From Tenodera sinensis (lineage: Eukaryota; Arthropoda; Insecta; Mantodea; Mantidae): DNA of 64,000 nt. The notes beneath the pieces were generated by a model, which was not told where the DNA came from, searched no databases, and saw only the letters and a program-made list of their open reading frames with translations. Below, in pieces: positions 27,211-38,501 of the stretch; the stretch's first letter is position 1, and every line of letters begins with the position of its first letter. Made by a program: the position numbers and the translations under genes. Location of the stretch: positions 48,980,839-49,044,838 of the forward strand of contig CM060974.1 of the NCBI GenBank assembly GCA_030765045.1, in the 5' to 3' direction.

Positions 27211-27599
27211 AGTAGTAGTTAAAGCTGAAATTATAAGCCGTTGAGCCTATATAACAAACTATAAGCATCCAGTAAAATTAGTACAGTATGTGCTATATGA
27301 AAAATATTCAAAACATAAAATTTTGAATTGCAAAAAATTCTGACGTGGTACGCGAAAACGAATTTCAGTGTGAAAACGTGATTCAGAAATGCTCATTCAC
27401 TTAAAAAAAAAAAAATCCATGCAGAACAGTGTTATCTAATGCAATACCCAAGAATTAATGTGTTTTTATTTCTGAGACGATGTCACTTTGTACCTGTAGA
27501 ATTATATTACCATTGTATTTTTTTAAGATGTTGAAATTCATCATATTGGTTTTCTGCATCTTGCAACGTAAGTTTACAGATTGAAAGCAGCTCGCAATT
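27211..27599. other. unassigned AT-rich stretch
   Basis: Nothing recognised; may include boundaries of the neighbouring pseudogenes. Confidence 0.35.
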
Positions 27600-29440
27600 C
27601 AGTGGTGGTGTTATTTAGAGTGGTATTCCAGCCCTTCTATTGATATATTCCAGCATGTAGCTGTTGTATCATCTGCATGGGTTACAACAGTGGTATTTGT
27701 TGGAGTTTTTATGTCATTAATATACATAATAAATAATGATGGACCTAACACCTTGTGGTGCACTAAATTTCACAATATCCAATTTAGATCTTACCTTTTT
27801 AAGGATACCCATCTGTGAAATTTTGAAAATCTACAGTTTTCATTGGATTGATTTGAAATTTTAACACAATAATCACTGTATAATGAGGAGTAAGTGTGCT
27901 AAATTTCATACATTTAGGCAGATTAGTTGCAAACATATTAATATTTTATTATCTTCTTTTTAATATTTGTATAAATGGTTCCCCATGATGCAATTTTGAT
28001 TTGAAAAACTTGATAATTTTCAGTTATGTCCTGTAATAGAATGGTAGCAAATTGATGAGATAATTTTTTAATCTTGTTATTAGTTTGGATAAAAATAAAT
28101 TTTAAAGTTTGAATTCATTATTTTTTTCATTTAAATTTTGAAATGTAAACTTTAAGATTTAATTACTCAGCAGTTATTCACTTTATGAAAAAATTATCTC
28201 ATCATTTCTTTTTAATGTTGTTTCTAAGCAGGTACACCAAATTTCATGCATAAGTACTGAAAATTGCATCGTGTGGAGCATTTTAAAGACCAAACAGTGC
28301 TACAAATAAAAACGTGGAAAAACTAAGTTTGAAGTCGTAGCAAGAATTATGGAACTGTATGGATTTAAATGGACACGACCACTTACAGGCAATCAGTTAG
28401 ACGGCCATGTGACATAGATAAAAAGGCTGTAAGCCTGTAAAAAGCATATCAAAGTGAAGCAGACGATTTATACTATTTGATAAAACAAAAATCCATTTTT
28501 GTCAATTTTGGAAATTTTTAGCCTTTTTTCACAGATGGGTATCCTTAATGTATTTCCCTTTTTTATGTGATATCTCTGTTAGATGTTTTGTTCCCACCAG
28601 ATAAGTATGAACTAAATCAAGGGGAAGATCCCTTACATCATAGTTCTCAAGTTTGCTGATTGAAATATGATGGTCAACGCAGTCGAAGGCTTTAGAAAAA
28701 TCAAAAAATAAGGTGCTGACCTTCTCATTGCTTTCCAGTTTCCCAGTTAATTCATGTTTGCATTGATTAATGGCAGAAATCGTAATCACCCCTTCCTAAA
28801 GCCAAGCTGAAAACTTTTTATTATGTTCAATTTACTTAAATAGTTATCTAATCTTGTCAATAAAATTCTTCCAAACAGTTTGGCTACTTCAGAAAATAAG
28901 GTTATTGATGTATAATTATTCATTTGTTGTTCATTCCCTTTTTTGAACATTGGCTTAATAACTCCTAATTTCAACAATTCTGGAAATTTGCCCTGTTCTG
29001 TAGAGTAATTAATTAAGTTAGTGGCTTTATTAAAACATTTTTACAACTTTTCAGTCATAGGACCAATTTCATCCCAACCACTGGTGTTTTATTTGGTAAG
29101 TTGTTGATCAGTTTAGCTAATTCATCTCTCAATGTAGGCCTGAGAAAAAAAGGTAGAATTAAAGTATTGGTATTCAAATAATTTGTTGTTTGTACCTGCA
29201 TTGGTCCTTTTATAAAAAAATTATTAAATTTATTGATAATAATAATGGGATCATCAATTAATTCCCCACCTATATTTAACTTCATATTTTTATGTGGATC
29301 AGCATGTGTTCTGGTTTTATTTATTACTCTCCAAGCTGTTTTACTGACATTTTTTTGAATTTACCATCTTCTCTTTGTATTCATAAGCTTCAGCAGTTTG
29401 TAAGTTCTTTAAGTACTCATGCTTTAGTTCTTTGTACTTG
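27600..29440 (-). pseudogene. LINE-C RT, interrupted by a MITE
   Basis: Minus strand. From about 29440: KYKELKHEYLKNLQTAEAYE, then KLNIGGELIDDPIIIINKFN (linker typical between endonuclease and RT). RT motifs follow: LLKLGVIKPMFKKGNEQQMN near 28930-28980, FQLGFRKG near 28790-28810, FFDFSKAFDCVDHHI near 28670-28715 (motif A, catalytic Asp present), and KKGKYIK near 28552, where a 742-bp MITE (27803-28544) splits the gene. Beyond the MITE, a broken GVPQG-like motif B and diverged sequence continue to about 27600. Several stops are present. The catalytic ADD motif is not readable. Confidence 0.8.
27803..28544. mobile_element. 742-bp TTAA-flanked MITE
   Basis: Flanked by TTAA at 27799-27802 and 28545-28548. 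The terminal inverted repeats are 18 bp perfect: GGATACCCATCTGTGAAA. There is no ORF. TTAA duplication is typical of piggyBac elements, but the ends start GG rather than CCC, so the superfamily assignment is tentative. It lies inside the LINE-C RT frame and so inserted after it. Confidence 0.92.
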
Positions 29441-29443
29441 TAC

Positions 29444-30088
29444 TACTATCATATGGAATAACAGTGTGGGGACACTGTGCTAAAAAGTAAACTAACTGAA
29501 TATTCTTTCTCCAAAAAAGTAAAGACTGATTTTGAGAATGAAACAAACAGATTCGTGTAGGCAAGCCTACAACGACTTAAAAATTTAAACTCTATACGCT
29601 GTATACATGTATGAAGTAATAGTACAATTGTTCAACAGGTAAGATATAGGTCAAACAAGCAAACAAATACATGAGCACTACACCAGAGGAAATACAAACT
29701 TTCACGTTCAGTCACATAGGTTAGAAATGTATAAAACCAAACCTACTACTGCAGCTCATGAACGGTATAATAAACTCCTTGCTTATATGAAAAATATTAA
29801 TAACTTCAACATATTCAAGAAAGAGTTAAAGAAATTCTGCATAGAAGGTTGCTACTACTAAAGTGACAAATATCTTAGATGATGTGGACCAAATAAATAG
29901 TGTTGGTATAGTATTAAGTTGTAATAGTGTATAGTAAGTATAAGTACTCCATTGTTGTAAACATGTTACAATAAAATTTATCTATGTATATATGAAACTG
30001 TATGATGCTTTTGTACATGTTTCCTTGATGATGCTTTGAATATGTATAAATTCCTTTAAGCAAATAAATATCTTACAAAAAAAAATAA
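29444..30088 (+). pseudogene. LINE 3' fragment, head-to-head with LINE-C
   Basis: Plus strand: LLSYGITVWGHCAKK near 29440-29485 (RT thumb region), a degraded stretch, then HVQSHRLEMYKTKPTTAAHE near 29700-29760 and NINNFNIFKKELKKFCIEGC to a stop near 29861. The 3' UTR ends with CAAATAAATATCTTAC and a short A run at 30076-30085. It begins within 10 bp of the start of the oppositely oriented LINE-C fragment. Confidence 0.6.
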
Positions 30089-31105
30089 CATATTCACATA
30101 AAAATCAATTGCAGTGTGTTAGTCTTGCAAAAGCTCTATAATGGATTGATTGATTTGAATAATTTCTTTTCTTGTTTTGTTTGACCCCAATACTGGTATG
30201 GTTTAGAAAAGAAGAACAGAGGAACTTTGGGGATTTCAATATTGTATAGTTCTCTAGGTAAGTTCAACAAATTTGAGTGACTATGAAAGCAATTCCCTGT
30301 TGTTTTATAGTATTCATTACAATACCATGGATTTAATAACCAAACAACACTCAAACCATACATGATGCATCTAATATTATTGATCTTAATGAATTGGAGC
30401 TGGAAGGCTGATTGATAATCACTTATAAAGTTACAATCAAATAGGTAGTACGAAGTTCACCGGGTCATCTATTATATAATAGATATATGTCAAATAATTT
30501 TTGAACCAAAGAAACAAAAATGCATCTTTTGACCTTCATAACATCCATCATGTCTTAAAGAGGCATCAAGACAGAAAAAACATGCAACGCAATCAACAAC
30601 CAACAACACTGGAGAGGTCAACCACACTTACTAAATCACCCTGTTCCGCCAAAGCAATGCTGTGCGAGCAGTCTATGTATAAATACTCAAAAAAAACACC
30701 ACCGATACAGGACACAATCAAGAAAATTAAGCACAAATACATTCACAACACCAAATCAGGACCACACAGACAGATAATAATACAGATTCAAAGAATATAA
30801 ACCACCGCAGATACAACTCACCAACATGCCCGCTGACCCACCAATAATTCCTATACTCAAGGGAGTATGAAGAGGCCAAGGCTCCAGAAGAGCAAGCAGG
30901 AACATCTGCAACAGCTTCTGAGGTATCATGGAACATTGGGAATAGTCGTTGATCAATCATTGAATGTGAAATTAAAAATAACAATAAAATTGTATGTTAG
31001 AATAGTCCTCAATCAGCCTATATGTGTGTGTTATAAAAGAAGAAAGAAAAATAAATAATAGTTAAGTTATATTTAAAAAAAGTTTGATGTGCTGCACTTG
31101 CTTGA
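30089..31105. other. unassigned stretch
   Basis: No recognisable gene. The minus-strand frame at 30136-30363 and the plus-strand frame at 30501-30800 match no family I know. GTTCACCGGGTCATCTATTA near 30457 resembles terminal sequence common to many arthropod repeats, but I cannot classify it. Confidence 0.35.
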
Positions 31106-31202
31106 CTTTCTCTACTCTTGTACTAACCATTCTTATAAACTCTTATTCCTATATCTTCTTCGTGTTAGTTGAGATAAACATTTGCAGAAATTATCTCGTT
31201 AC

Positions 31203-33394
31203 TAGGGCTAGGAAGTTCATGCATTTGCATGTTTTTTCATAGGGGTTAAAAATGTATGCTTTTACATTATGTGCATGAATTATGGAATTTTAAGTTATTT
31301 GGACGTGATTTTATGGTGCACATAACTGCATATTTTCTTGATTTTTGATAAATGGATATTATTTCAATACTATAGCCTCTATATAGTATATTTTAATGAT
31401 TTTTTTGGTTTTTTTTCACCTGGATAATATTTTTCATATTGGTAGTGTTGCATATGATGATGTAACTCGGGAGGTGGCGAGAAGTAATGCTGAGTCATAT
31501 TGTTATGTAGTGAATCCACTGTTTCCATCCTTTCATTACATATATGTGCATAGAGAATAATCAGTGCGTTATCTGAGAGGTTTATATTAACAAAGATAAA
31601 GTGCAGGGCAACGTTTTGAGCAGCACGATTATAACAACGCTTGCCTCTGCGTGGTCTTCAAACGTAAGAGTGTTGTGAGCTGGTTCCCTCCAAATTAAAT
31701 TAGGTGTATAAAATGTTAAAAAGCTCTTCAAATGCCGAAAATAAAACCAACTTAGAGTGCTAGATTAATTAATTTACAGAAAGAGTTTTCGGGTGATTTA
31801 ATATCTACAGATAATATGGTACTGTTTTGTGGAGCGTGTGACAAAAATATAGGGAGTGAGAAAAGATTTCAAATAGTTCAGCACATGAACACAGCAAAAC
31901 ATAAGGAGAATTTAATCAGAAAACTTGCAAACAAATAACCTGTTCTAAAACAATTAGTAGAGTGTTTAGGAAGTAGGGTTACTGAATTTTCCTATGACTT
32001 GTGCCAAGCATTTTTAGCTGCTGATATTCCCTTGTTCAAAATTAATAATCCGATATTTAAAAACTTTCTTGCCAAGTGTACTCAACAACATGTGCCTGAA
32101 GAAAGTACACTGCGTAAGAGTTGTGTAGGGCATTGTTACAATAACATATTGTCAAATATACAAGATTTAGCAGATCAGTTTGTGTGGTTGTCTGTTGATG
32201 AAACGTCTGATTCTGAACACTGTTCTATTGCTAATATAATCGTGGGTGCCTTAAATAATGAACAAACGACTACAGCTTATCTCCTTAATATGTGCAAATT
32301 GTCGGCCACTGACAATGTAACTGTGACACAGTCTGTGATGGACTCTTTGAAATTACAATGGCCATGTGGAATCGAATACAACTGGTTGCTTTTATTTTTT
32401 ACCTTATATGGTAAAATCAGGAAAAACTCTGAAAGGTATTTTTCCTAACTTAATTCATATAACTTGTTAGGCACACGCTCTTCATCGAATTTCTGAGACA
32501 ATACGCGATTCTTTCCCGTTGGTAGATAGATTTGTGTCCAGTACAAAGAGAATTTTTGTTAACTCTCCTAAAAGAGTTAAGTTGTTTAGATCAACAGCAC
32601 CTAATATCCGACTTCCTCCTGCACCGGTGTTAACTTGATGGGGAACATGGGTCGATGCAGTTTTATATTATGCTGAGCACATAGAAATAATCGAAGAGGT
32701 TGTCAATTCATTGGACTCAAGAATTGCTTCATCAATAGGAACTGTGCAAAATATATTGTCAGGCACTGGTTAAAGAAGGATCTTAGTTTCATATCTGCCT
32801 ATTTTTCTTTCTTACCAACAGCCATAACGGCATTGGAAGCTGTAGGATTTCCTTTGCATGAATCACTTACTGTGCTTGAAAAAAACAATATGTGATCTCA
32901 TGTTCCTGGTAGCATAGGACAAAAAGTGAAAGAGAAAGTGAATTATGTAATTTCAAAAAATTCTGGTTATAAACAGATGTGCGATATTCGAGACACCCTC
33001 GAAAGAAAACCATCTGTCACACCAAGAGACTTGACTCTCTCTATGAAACAGTCAACATCATTTAAATATGCCCCGGTAACATCTTGTGACGTGTAAAGAA
33101 GTTTTTCATGTTACAAAAGTGTTTTGCCAGACAATAGATGACGTTTTGCTGTTGAAAATTTGTGTAGTGTTGGTTGTGAACTGCAATTTAGCACTTAATA
33201 GTAGAAGCGGGACCACTTCTGCTTCAACCTCTAAGGAATAAGGTAACTTTACTATTTACACTAACTCGTCTACTGCAAAGGTACATGAACTGTTCTAATG
33301 AAATAGTGCATATTTCTTGGCATATTTTGAAGTTTTTAAGAGCATATTTGCATGCATATTTCAGTGTTTTTAGGGCATGAACTTCCAAGCCCTA
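31203..33394 (+). mobile_element. hAT element in repeat X
   Basis: 2192 bp. TIRs: TAGGGCTAGGAAGTTCATGC at 31203-31222, and the inverse at 33375-33394 with one mismatch in 20. The 8-bp TSD is CTCGTTAC (31195-31202) and CTCATTAC (33395-33402), one substitution apart. The X copy at 16298-16305 has a single copy of the target, confirming a clean insertion. Confidence 0.93.
31732..33220 (+). pseudogene. hAT-type transposase pseudogene
   Basis: An ATG at 31732 starts MPKIKPT followed by a stop. Then comes a zinc-finger-like N-terminus, VLFCGACDKNIGSEKRFQIV and QHMNTAKHKENL (31816-31915, C2H2-type, as in the CGGBP1-like proteins linked to this hAT group). The main open block (31999-32448) includes LCQAFLAADIPLFKINNP, PEESTLRKSCVGHCY and FVWLSVDETSDS, where DET is likely the first catalytic Asp region. 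After frame breaks: ALHRISETIRDSFPLVDRFV, PNIRLPPAPVLT, ALEAVGFPLHESLTVLEKN, VPGSIGQKVKEKVNYVIS, and C-terminal FKYAPVTSCDV. At least six stops or shifts are present, so it is inactive. Confidence 0.8.
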
Positions 33395-33666
33395 CTCATT
33401 ACTTATTTACTTGTAGGTGCAAGGGGAGTATGGGAATACAGTAGTCTTAGAGCGGTAGTCAAATCTTTTAAAGCTTTGAGATCCTGTTCTCTTTGCACTC
33501 TTAGGATATAAAAAATATATAATGATGTTCCATTTCACTACAGTTTTAAGTTTTCTGAAACTGACACAATAATATCAAGTAGCATCTCCGAAATGGTTCA
33601 CTCTACAAAATAATTTATTTAGGCTTAAATTTTGTGTTTTAGCAAGATCTACATTTTTTTGTACAA

Positions 33667-35773
33667 GATGGAAAGAATGGTGGCATCTAGACTTAACTGG
33701 TTTCTAGAATATTACAACTTAATTAATAGTTCACAGACCGGCTTCAGACAGAATCATAGTACAAGTGAAAATGTACTCCTACTAAGCCAAGACATCAAGG
33801 AAGCTTTCAATAGAAAGGAGGATACCTTGGCAGTATTCATTGATTTTAAATCAGCATATGACTCAGTCTGGAGAAATAAATTAGTTGAGAAGTTGCAATC
33901 AATAGGTGTGAAAAGTAACATGCTTAAGTGGATAACTCAGTTTATTTCACAAAGATTTTGTGCCACAAAATATAATGCATACATTTCCAAATATAAACAA
34001 ACACACCGAGGACTTCCACAAGATGCTGTTCTGAGCACAACACTCTTTAACATATATATAAATGACCTTCCATCAATAATAAAAACTTTAGAAACCAAAA
34101 TTGCTTTATTTGCTGACGATGTAGTCATTTGGGCTTCAGGCTCTTCAAAAAAACCTGAATTAATTAAACACAGAATAGAAACAGCCCTAAACAAAGTACA
34201 TGAATGGAGCTCCAAAAACCTCATGACTATCAATGTGGAAAAAACAAATTATGAATTATTTACACTAAAATACAAACCAGTTAATGTTAGCATAAATTAT
34301 AATGGTAAACCACTCAAAGCAGTTGATGATGCCAAATACTTAGGCATCACTTTCGACAGAAAGCTAAGTTGGAAAAAACATATAACAAACATCTCAGAAA
34401 AGGTTGAAAAGAAATTGCAAATCCTGAAAAGGTTAGCTGGTGCTAAATGGGGCTGCTCAAGGAGAGTCCTTAACACAACATACAAAATGTATATTAAACC
34501 AAACCTCTTGTACTGTTCTGAAGCTTTAATAACAGCAGCAAATGCTAACATCAATAAACTTGAACAAATACAAAATCAGGCTCTTCGCCTAATCACTGGA
34601 GCAGTTAAATCCACACCTATTGATGCCATGCTTACCTTAACACGGACCCCATCAATAACAACAAAAATAGAAGAACAAGCATTGCTCCAACACGAGAAAA
34701 TGTTACGACTGCCAAACTCTAAATGGAAAGAAGAGAACCTCCCCCCTTCAATCCTTAAAACTCATAGTAGTTTCCTAGAAAAAGTAACACAGATTAAATC
34801 CAAATTGAACATTCCTAACACCAGAGAAAATCTACTTATAAGAGAAAATCCATTGGAATTATTGCAACCTACCTTCAATTTGGAATTAATAGAGGAAATA
34901 AGTAAATCAGACACACCAAAAGAAATACAAAAACTTCTAGCTCTGGAAACAATCAATACTAGGTATCCCACAGAAGAATGGCTGCACATATATACTGATG
35001 GATCCTCAAAGGAAAACCTTACTGGAGCTGGAGTTACGTTTTCACATTTTTCCTTTTATCATTCCGTTGGCAGAGACACAACAAATTATGATGGAGAAAT
35101 AGAGGCTATATACATTGCTCTCCAAGAATTATTAAATCTTCCCTTAAATAAATTTAACAAGGCAGTAATTCTTTCAGATTCTAAAGCTGCAATTCAGGGA
35201 ATATGTTCAAATACTATAAAGAAGTCAACAAAAATTAGAGAATGCTACAAAATGTTAACACAACTCCAAAAAGTTAATAAGACTGTTCATCTCCAATGGA
35301 TTCCAGCACACTGTGGAGTCATGGGGAACGAAGCTGCAGACTCACTTGCAAAGAAAGGCACAACAATAAAACAAAAGTCTAAATTCAATTTCTCATATTC
35401 CTCAATAAAACGCTTGATCATAAAAAATTGTTGTCATTCATATCTACAAGAAATAGAAACAAATGCCAAAGATAAAAAATGGATTACACTACTTTCCAAT
35501 CCAGATATAATCCCCCAGAGACCAAGGAAAACAGCTGTTGCAGCCTTCCGACTATTGACAAATCATGACTGCTTGGCAAGTCATCTCTACAGAATAGGTA
35601 TCTCAGCCTCACCAATATGTGTCCTGTGTAATGATCCAGCAGAAATGAACGAAGACCACTTGAAGACCTGTGAAGCATTAAGATCAGAAGAAACTACAGT
35701 TCAAAAGTATTGGAAAGCACGAATGCTAATGGCTTCATTGCCAGATGCAAGGCACTAGAAAACAACAACAACA
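33667..35773 (+). mobile_element. LINE-A copy 2, 5'-truncated insertion with TSD
   Basis: Flanked by ACATTTTTTTGTACAA (33651-33666) and ACATTTTTTGTACAA (35774-35788), a 15-16-bp TSD differing by one T. The 3' end is an (AAC)n tail. The 5' end lies inside the RT, the usual result of incomplete reverse transcription. The X copy near 16037-16052 is the empty site. Confidence 0.93.
33668..35758 (+). CDS. LINE-A ORF2 fragment: RT, RNase H, zinc-knuckle tail
   Basis: Open for 696 residues from the first in-element ATG (33668); the preceding 12 in-frame codons are host flank. The RT fingers begin at the truncation (MERMVASRLNWFLEYYNLIN). Motif A is AVFIDFKSAYDS (D59). Motif B reads GLPQDAVLSTTLF (residues 115-127) where non-LTR RTs usually have LPQG and LSP, so two conserved positions are altered. 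Motif C is FADD (148-151). RNase H spans about 440-570, with YTDGS (D444), GEIEA, SDSKAA, and WIPAHCGVMGNEAADSLA near 545-565. The C-terminus has CVLC..HLKTC (about 650-668), a zinc-knuckle-like motif. The endonuclease and ORF1 are missing, so it cannot retrotranspose alone. With no stops, it is a young insertion. Confidence 0.92.
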   Translation: MERMVASRLNWFLEYYNLINSSQTGFRQNHSTSENVLLLSQDIKEAFNRKEDTLAVFIDFKSAYDSVWRNKLVEKLQSIGVKSNMLKWITQFISQRFCATKYNAYISKYKQTHRGLPQDAVLSTTLFNIYINDLPSIIKTLETKIALFADDVVIWASGSSKKPELIKHRIETALNKVHEWSSKNLMTINVEKTNYELFTLKYKPVNVSINYNGKPLKAVDDAKYLGITFDRKLSWKKHITNISEKVEKKLQILKRLAGAKWGCSRRVLNTTYKMYIKPNLLYCSEALITAANANINKLEQIQNQALRLITGAVKSTPIDAMLTLTRTPSITTKIEEQALLQHEKMLRLPNSKWKEENLPPSILKTHSSFLEKVTQIKSKLNIPNTRENLLIRENPLELLQPTFNLELIEEISKSDTPKEIQKLLALETINTRYPTEEWLHIYTDGSSKENLTGAGVTFSHFSFYHSVGRDTTNYDGEIEAIYIALQELLNLPLNKFNKAVILSDSKAAIQGICSNTIKKSTKIRECYKMLTQLQKVNKTVHLQWIPAHCGVMGNEAADSLAKKGTTIKQKSKFNFSYSSIKRLIIKNCCHSYLQEIETNAKDKKWITLLSNPDIIPQRPRKTAVAAFRLLTNHDCLASHLYRIGISASPICVLCNDPAEMNEDHLKTCEALRSEETTVQKYWKARMLMASLPDARH

Positions 35774-36289
35774 ACATTTTTTGTACAATAAGATTTTGTG
35801 TATCTCTTACGGTTTATGAGTTATTCAAAAGTCATGCAGAGGTAACAAGACTACATGAGCTATAGCCAGAAAATTCAGGATATACATTTCATTTGTTATA
35901 TAAATATCTTAAACATATGGCATTTTAATCAAAATAATTGTTATAGCCATTTTCAAGAAAAATCAAAATTTTCCCTGTAAGGGTAGTTTAGGGTGGGGCA
36001 ATTTTCTTCAAAATCTTTGTGTAGCATCCTTGAAAGACTTAAAAATTGCACTTAAATGCCAACTTTGGTTTTTAACCGACTTTTCGTTTTTGAGTTATGT
36101 TGTCCACAGACTGACAGACACACACACAAACACACACACACACACACATGGACCTTTTTCTAAAAATGCTTTATTTTGGATTCAGGGAGTCTAAAAGTAT
36201 ATTTTCGGTGAAAACTCGACATCGAATTTTTGGGTGGAATACAATACTTCCTCTACTTACCAGTAGAGAAAGTAAAAAGTCAATGAGTC

Positions 36290-36400
36290 AGTTGAGACTG
36301 AGCCTTTGATCAGAAGATTAAGACCATGTCTCAGAAGATGTTTACTGCAGATGTGGATGAAACGTCTGAACAGCATGCCATGGCTTATCGGCCCAGAAGA
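36290..36400 (+). ncRNA. Second hammerhead-like/Penelope-type remnant
   Basis: CAGAAGATG near 36341, a weak stem (TTTAC with GTGGA), then TGAAACGTCTG near 36355-36365. The same order occurs at 14379-14413. The CUGANGA core is mutated (U to A at the second position). Recognition rests on similarity to the first copy and to known Penelope-type terminal repeats. Confidence 0.3.
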
Positions 36401-36415
36401 ATCCTTCTTTCCCGG

Positions 36416-36762
36416 ATTACCCTCCCCTTATGTAGAACTTACACCCCCTAGCACTTACAAACCAGCCTAGAGGAGCAGAGGGACCTCTGGACCAGACAGA
36501 TTGAAGACCTGGAAACAGGTGGTCAGCCAAGCACCAGCTATAATAGTGAGGAAGAGGATGATATGAAATGCAGGCGAAATAGATGATTTGAAAGAGGATG
36601 ATGGAGCAATTGGTGGAATGATTGGCAGGGGAAACCGCAGAACCCGGGGAAAACATGCCAAGCTGCTTCCTTCACTACGAATACCACTTGCGGGTCCCTG
36701 GGATCGAAACCGGACCTGTTGGGTGGTAGGCGCACGGTCTAACCGCTCGGCCGCGGCGCCAC
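36416..36762 (-). mobile_element. SINE-A, long-tail form
   Basis: On the minus strand it starts GGCGCCGCGGCCGAGCGGTT (A-box region), has B box GGTTTCGATCCC, the body CGGGTTCTGCGGTTTCCCC, and a long tail with ATGATATGAAATGCAGG on the plus strand. It ends near the sequence complementary to TTACCCTCCCCTTATGTAG. A short possible TSD, AAGAATC, lies near 36399 and 36770. Confidence 0.85.
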
Positions 36763-37209
36763 GTGCATCAAGAATCGTGATATTTACATTATGTTCTGTG
36801 ATGCGCAATGTCCTATCTCACATGTTCTGTGTATGCCACGCAGCGTCACAGGGTCGAACATTGGTTTTAGATTATGGTTATGGATTTTCTTTGTTTTTCT
36901 TCCTGGCAAGTTCGCGTATTATGTTGTGCTAGCAACCTGGCTAAAAAGAAACAGTTTTGAAGTAGGTCCCTGGAGGAGAGGGTGAGAATTAAAAATGTCT
37001 CATTTGAAATCTGAGGCAAAAGACTAGAGATATGTAGCTGTAAACAAATAAATAGAATACAATAAAAAAGTCAACTATTCGAAAAAACGTACCTAATGCG
37101 AAAGTAAACGAAAAAACATTGAATTGCCGATGTGATGCTTGGAGTGCATTCTGGTTCTTTCCATGTTCTTTATTTGGAAACAGCGATTCATGGAGTGAAG
37201 TGGTAGTGA
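36763..37209. other. unassigned stretch
   Basis: No gene or repeat recognised. Confidence 0.4.
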
Positions 37210-37500
37210 CAGATCTTAGGCATATTAATGTGTTAATCAAGAAACATATTGTGCAAATTAAGTGCATATATACACAGCCCACCTGATCTTAATACTAATA
37301 TCGAAACAATATTTAGTCGTGCCTGTCATGGTAATGTGAAACACAATCAGCTGTTATGGAAAAATCAATATTTACTTTCTGGAATTGATTGTGGTGCTTA
37401 CGAGTGTGCTTTGAGAGGGCAAGACGAGACAGAAGGATTGAAAAATCCTAGTGTGTGTTTAATTTGTTATTGATTTAACTTCTGATATAGACAAAGGAGT
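37210..37500 (+). pseudogene. hAT-like DUF4371-type transposase fragment
   Basis: An open stretch (37249-37473) includes QLLWKNQYLLSGIDCGAYEC and ALRGQDETEGLKNPSV. The ALRGxDE motif and its spacing match the start of the DUF4371 region found in hAT-like and ZMYM1-like proteins. After a stop, SDIDKGV continues in another frame. It is isolated, with no TIR found, and lies just upstream of the complete hAT at 37650. The two are unrelated in sequence. Confidence 0.5.
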
Positions 37501-38501
37501 TTAATATTCCTTATATGTACGCCAAGGTATTTAGAATTTTCAATTACACAGTCGAATTTCCACTCGTTAATTGCTCATATGTTGGCTGCTCTACTTTACA
37601 CGGCCCTCAACTGTAATCAATCGTGCCGCATCAAAATCGTTGTCCTCTGCAGTGTTGCCAATTTAGCTTTTTTCCCGCTACATCTAGCTTTTTTAAATTT
37701 CGTGTTAGCGGCAAAAAACTACTATTCCCGCTTAGCGGGAATTTTAGCTTTTTTTGCATTAATAGGGCATTTATAAAAAATAGGCAGTATTAGGACACCT
37801 CTGAAGAAAATGAATCCATGGAAGTATATGACTGTTTTGTTAGAAGCACGAGATAAGAGCGATGAAGGAGCTAGGTTCCGTTATCGTAACACAACTCTCT
37901 ATTAAAACGTAAACAATAAAGAGGACGGAAAATAAATACTCTTCAAACCGGAGACTTGAGATAACGAATAAACAATAACATCTTATTCAGCATACACCGG
38001 AGAGATTTCTCTAGCCTACTTCCCTCAAAGTAATTGCGTGTGGTACAGATATTGGTGTTTCCGGGACTTTAGCTAGGCTACTCGCTATTTATTAACTGCG
38101 TTTATGCTTCTCGCTTCTGCTGATACTGGCAGTAAACTTTGAGTGTTTGTGCGTGTTATTTAAAACACGTATCTGTTTATCCCATGCAGACTTATTGCTG
38201 ATGGCATTTGTTTGTTCCTCTTTCCTCCTCCTAGCATAACAGATGCAGGTGGCCTGTGTCTGGTTCAAGAAATTATATAATTATTTACAGTAACTTAAAA
38301 CCTAAAGAAACTTTTCAGTTGCGTTGTTCCCGTCCCCTTCATTACGCACTCTCATCTCGGTGTGCTACAAGTGCAAGTAGTGCATTGAAAACGGGTGTAG
38401 TCGGTTCATGTATAGTGATTCTGTGATTGATAATATTTAGTCATTGTGTTAACTGTTATTCTACACTTTTATTGTTACAAACTACTTCGTATTCGTGTGA
38501 A

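Larger units (their letters stand above)
31106..36273 (+). repeat. Repeat X, copy carrying two insertions
   Basis: X begins near ACTTTCTCTACT (about 31107) and ends with the inverse AGTAGAGAAAGT (about 36262-36273). Removing the hAT (31203-33394) and LINE-A (33667-35773) leaves about 850 bp, colinear with the solo copy at 15760-16395. A (CA)n tract lies at 36118-36148. A third short piece is at 46953-47012. Confidence 0.78.

Noticed and set aside
30440..30480. Helitron 3' end (GTTCACCGGGTCATCTATTA)
   Set aside because: No clear CTRR end with hairpin and no AT target; similarity to generic arthropod repeats only.
38427..38501. Earlier start for the hAT transposase
   Set aside because: The upstream in-frame stretch has no ATG, and the family N-terminus fits the ATG at 38502.
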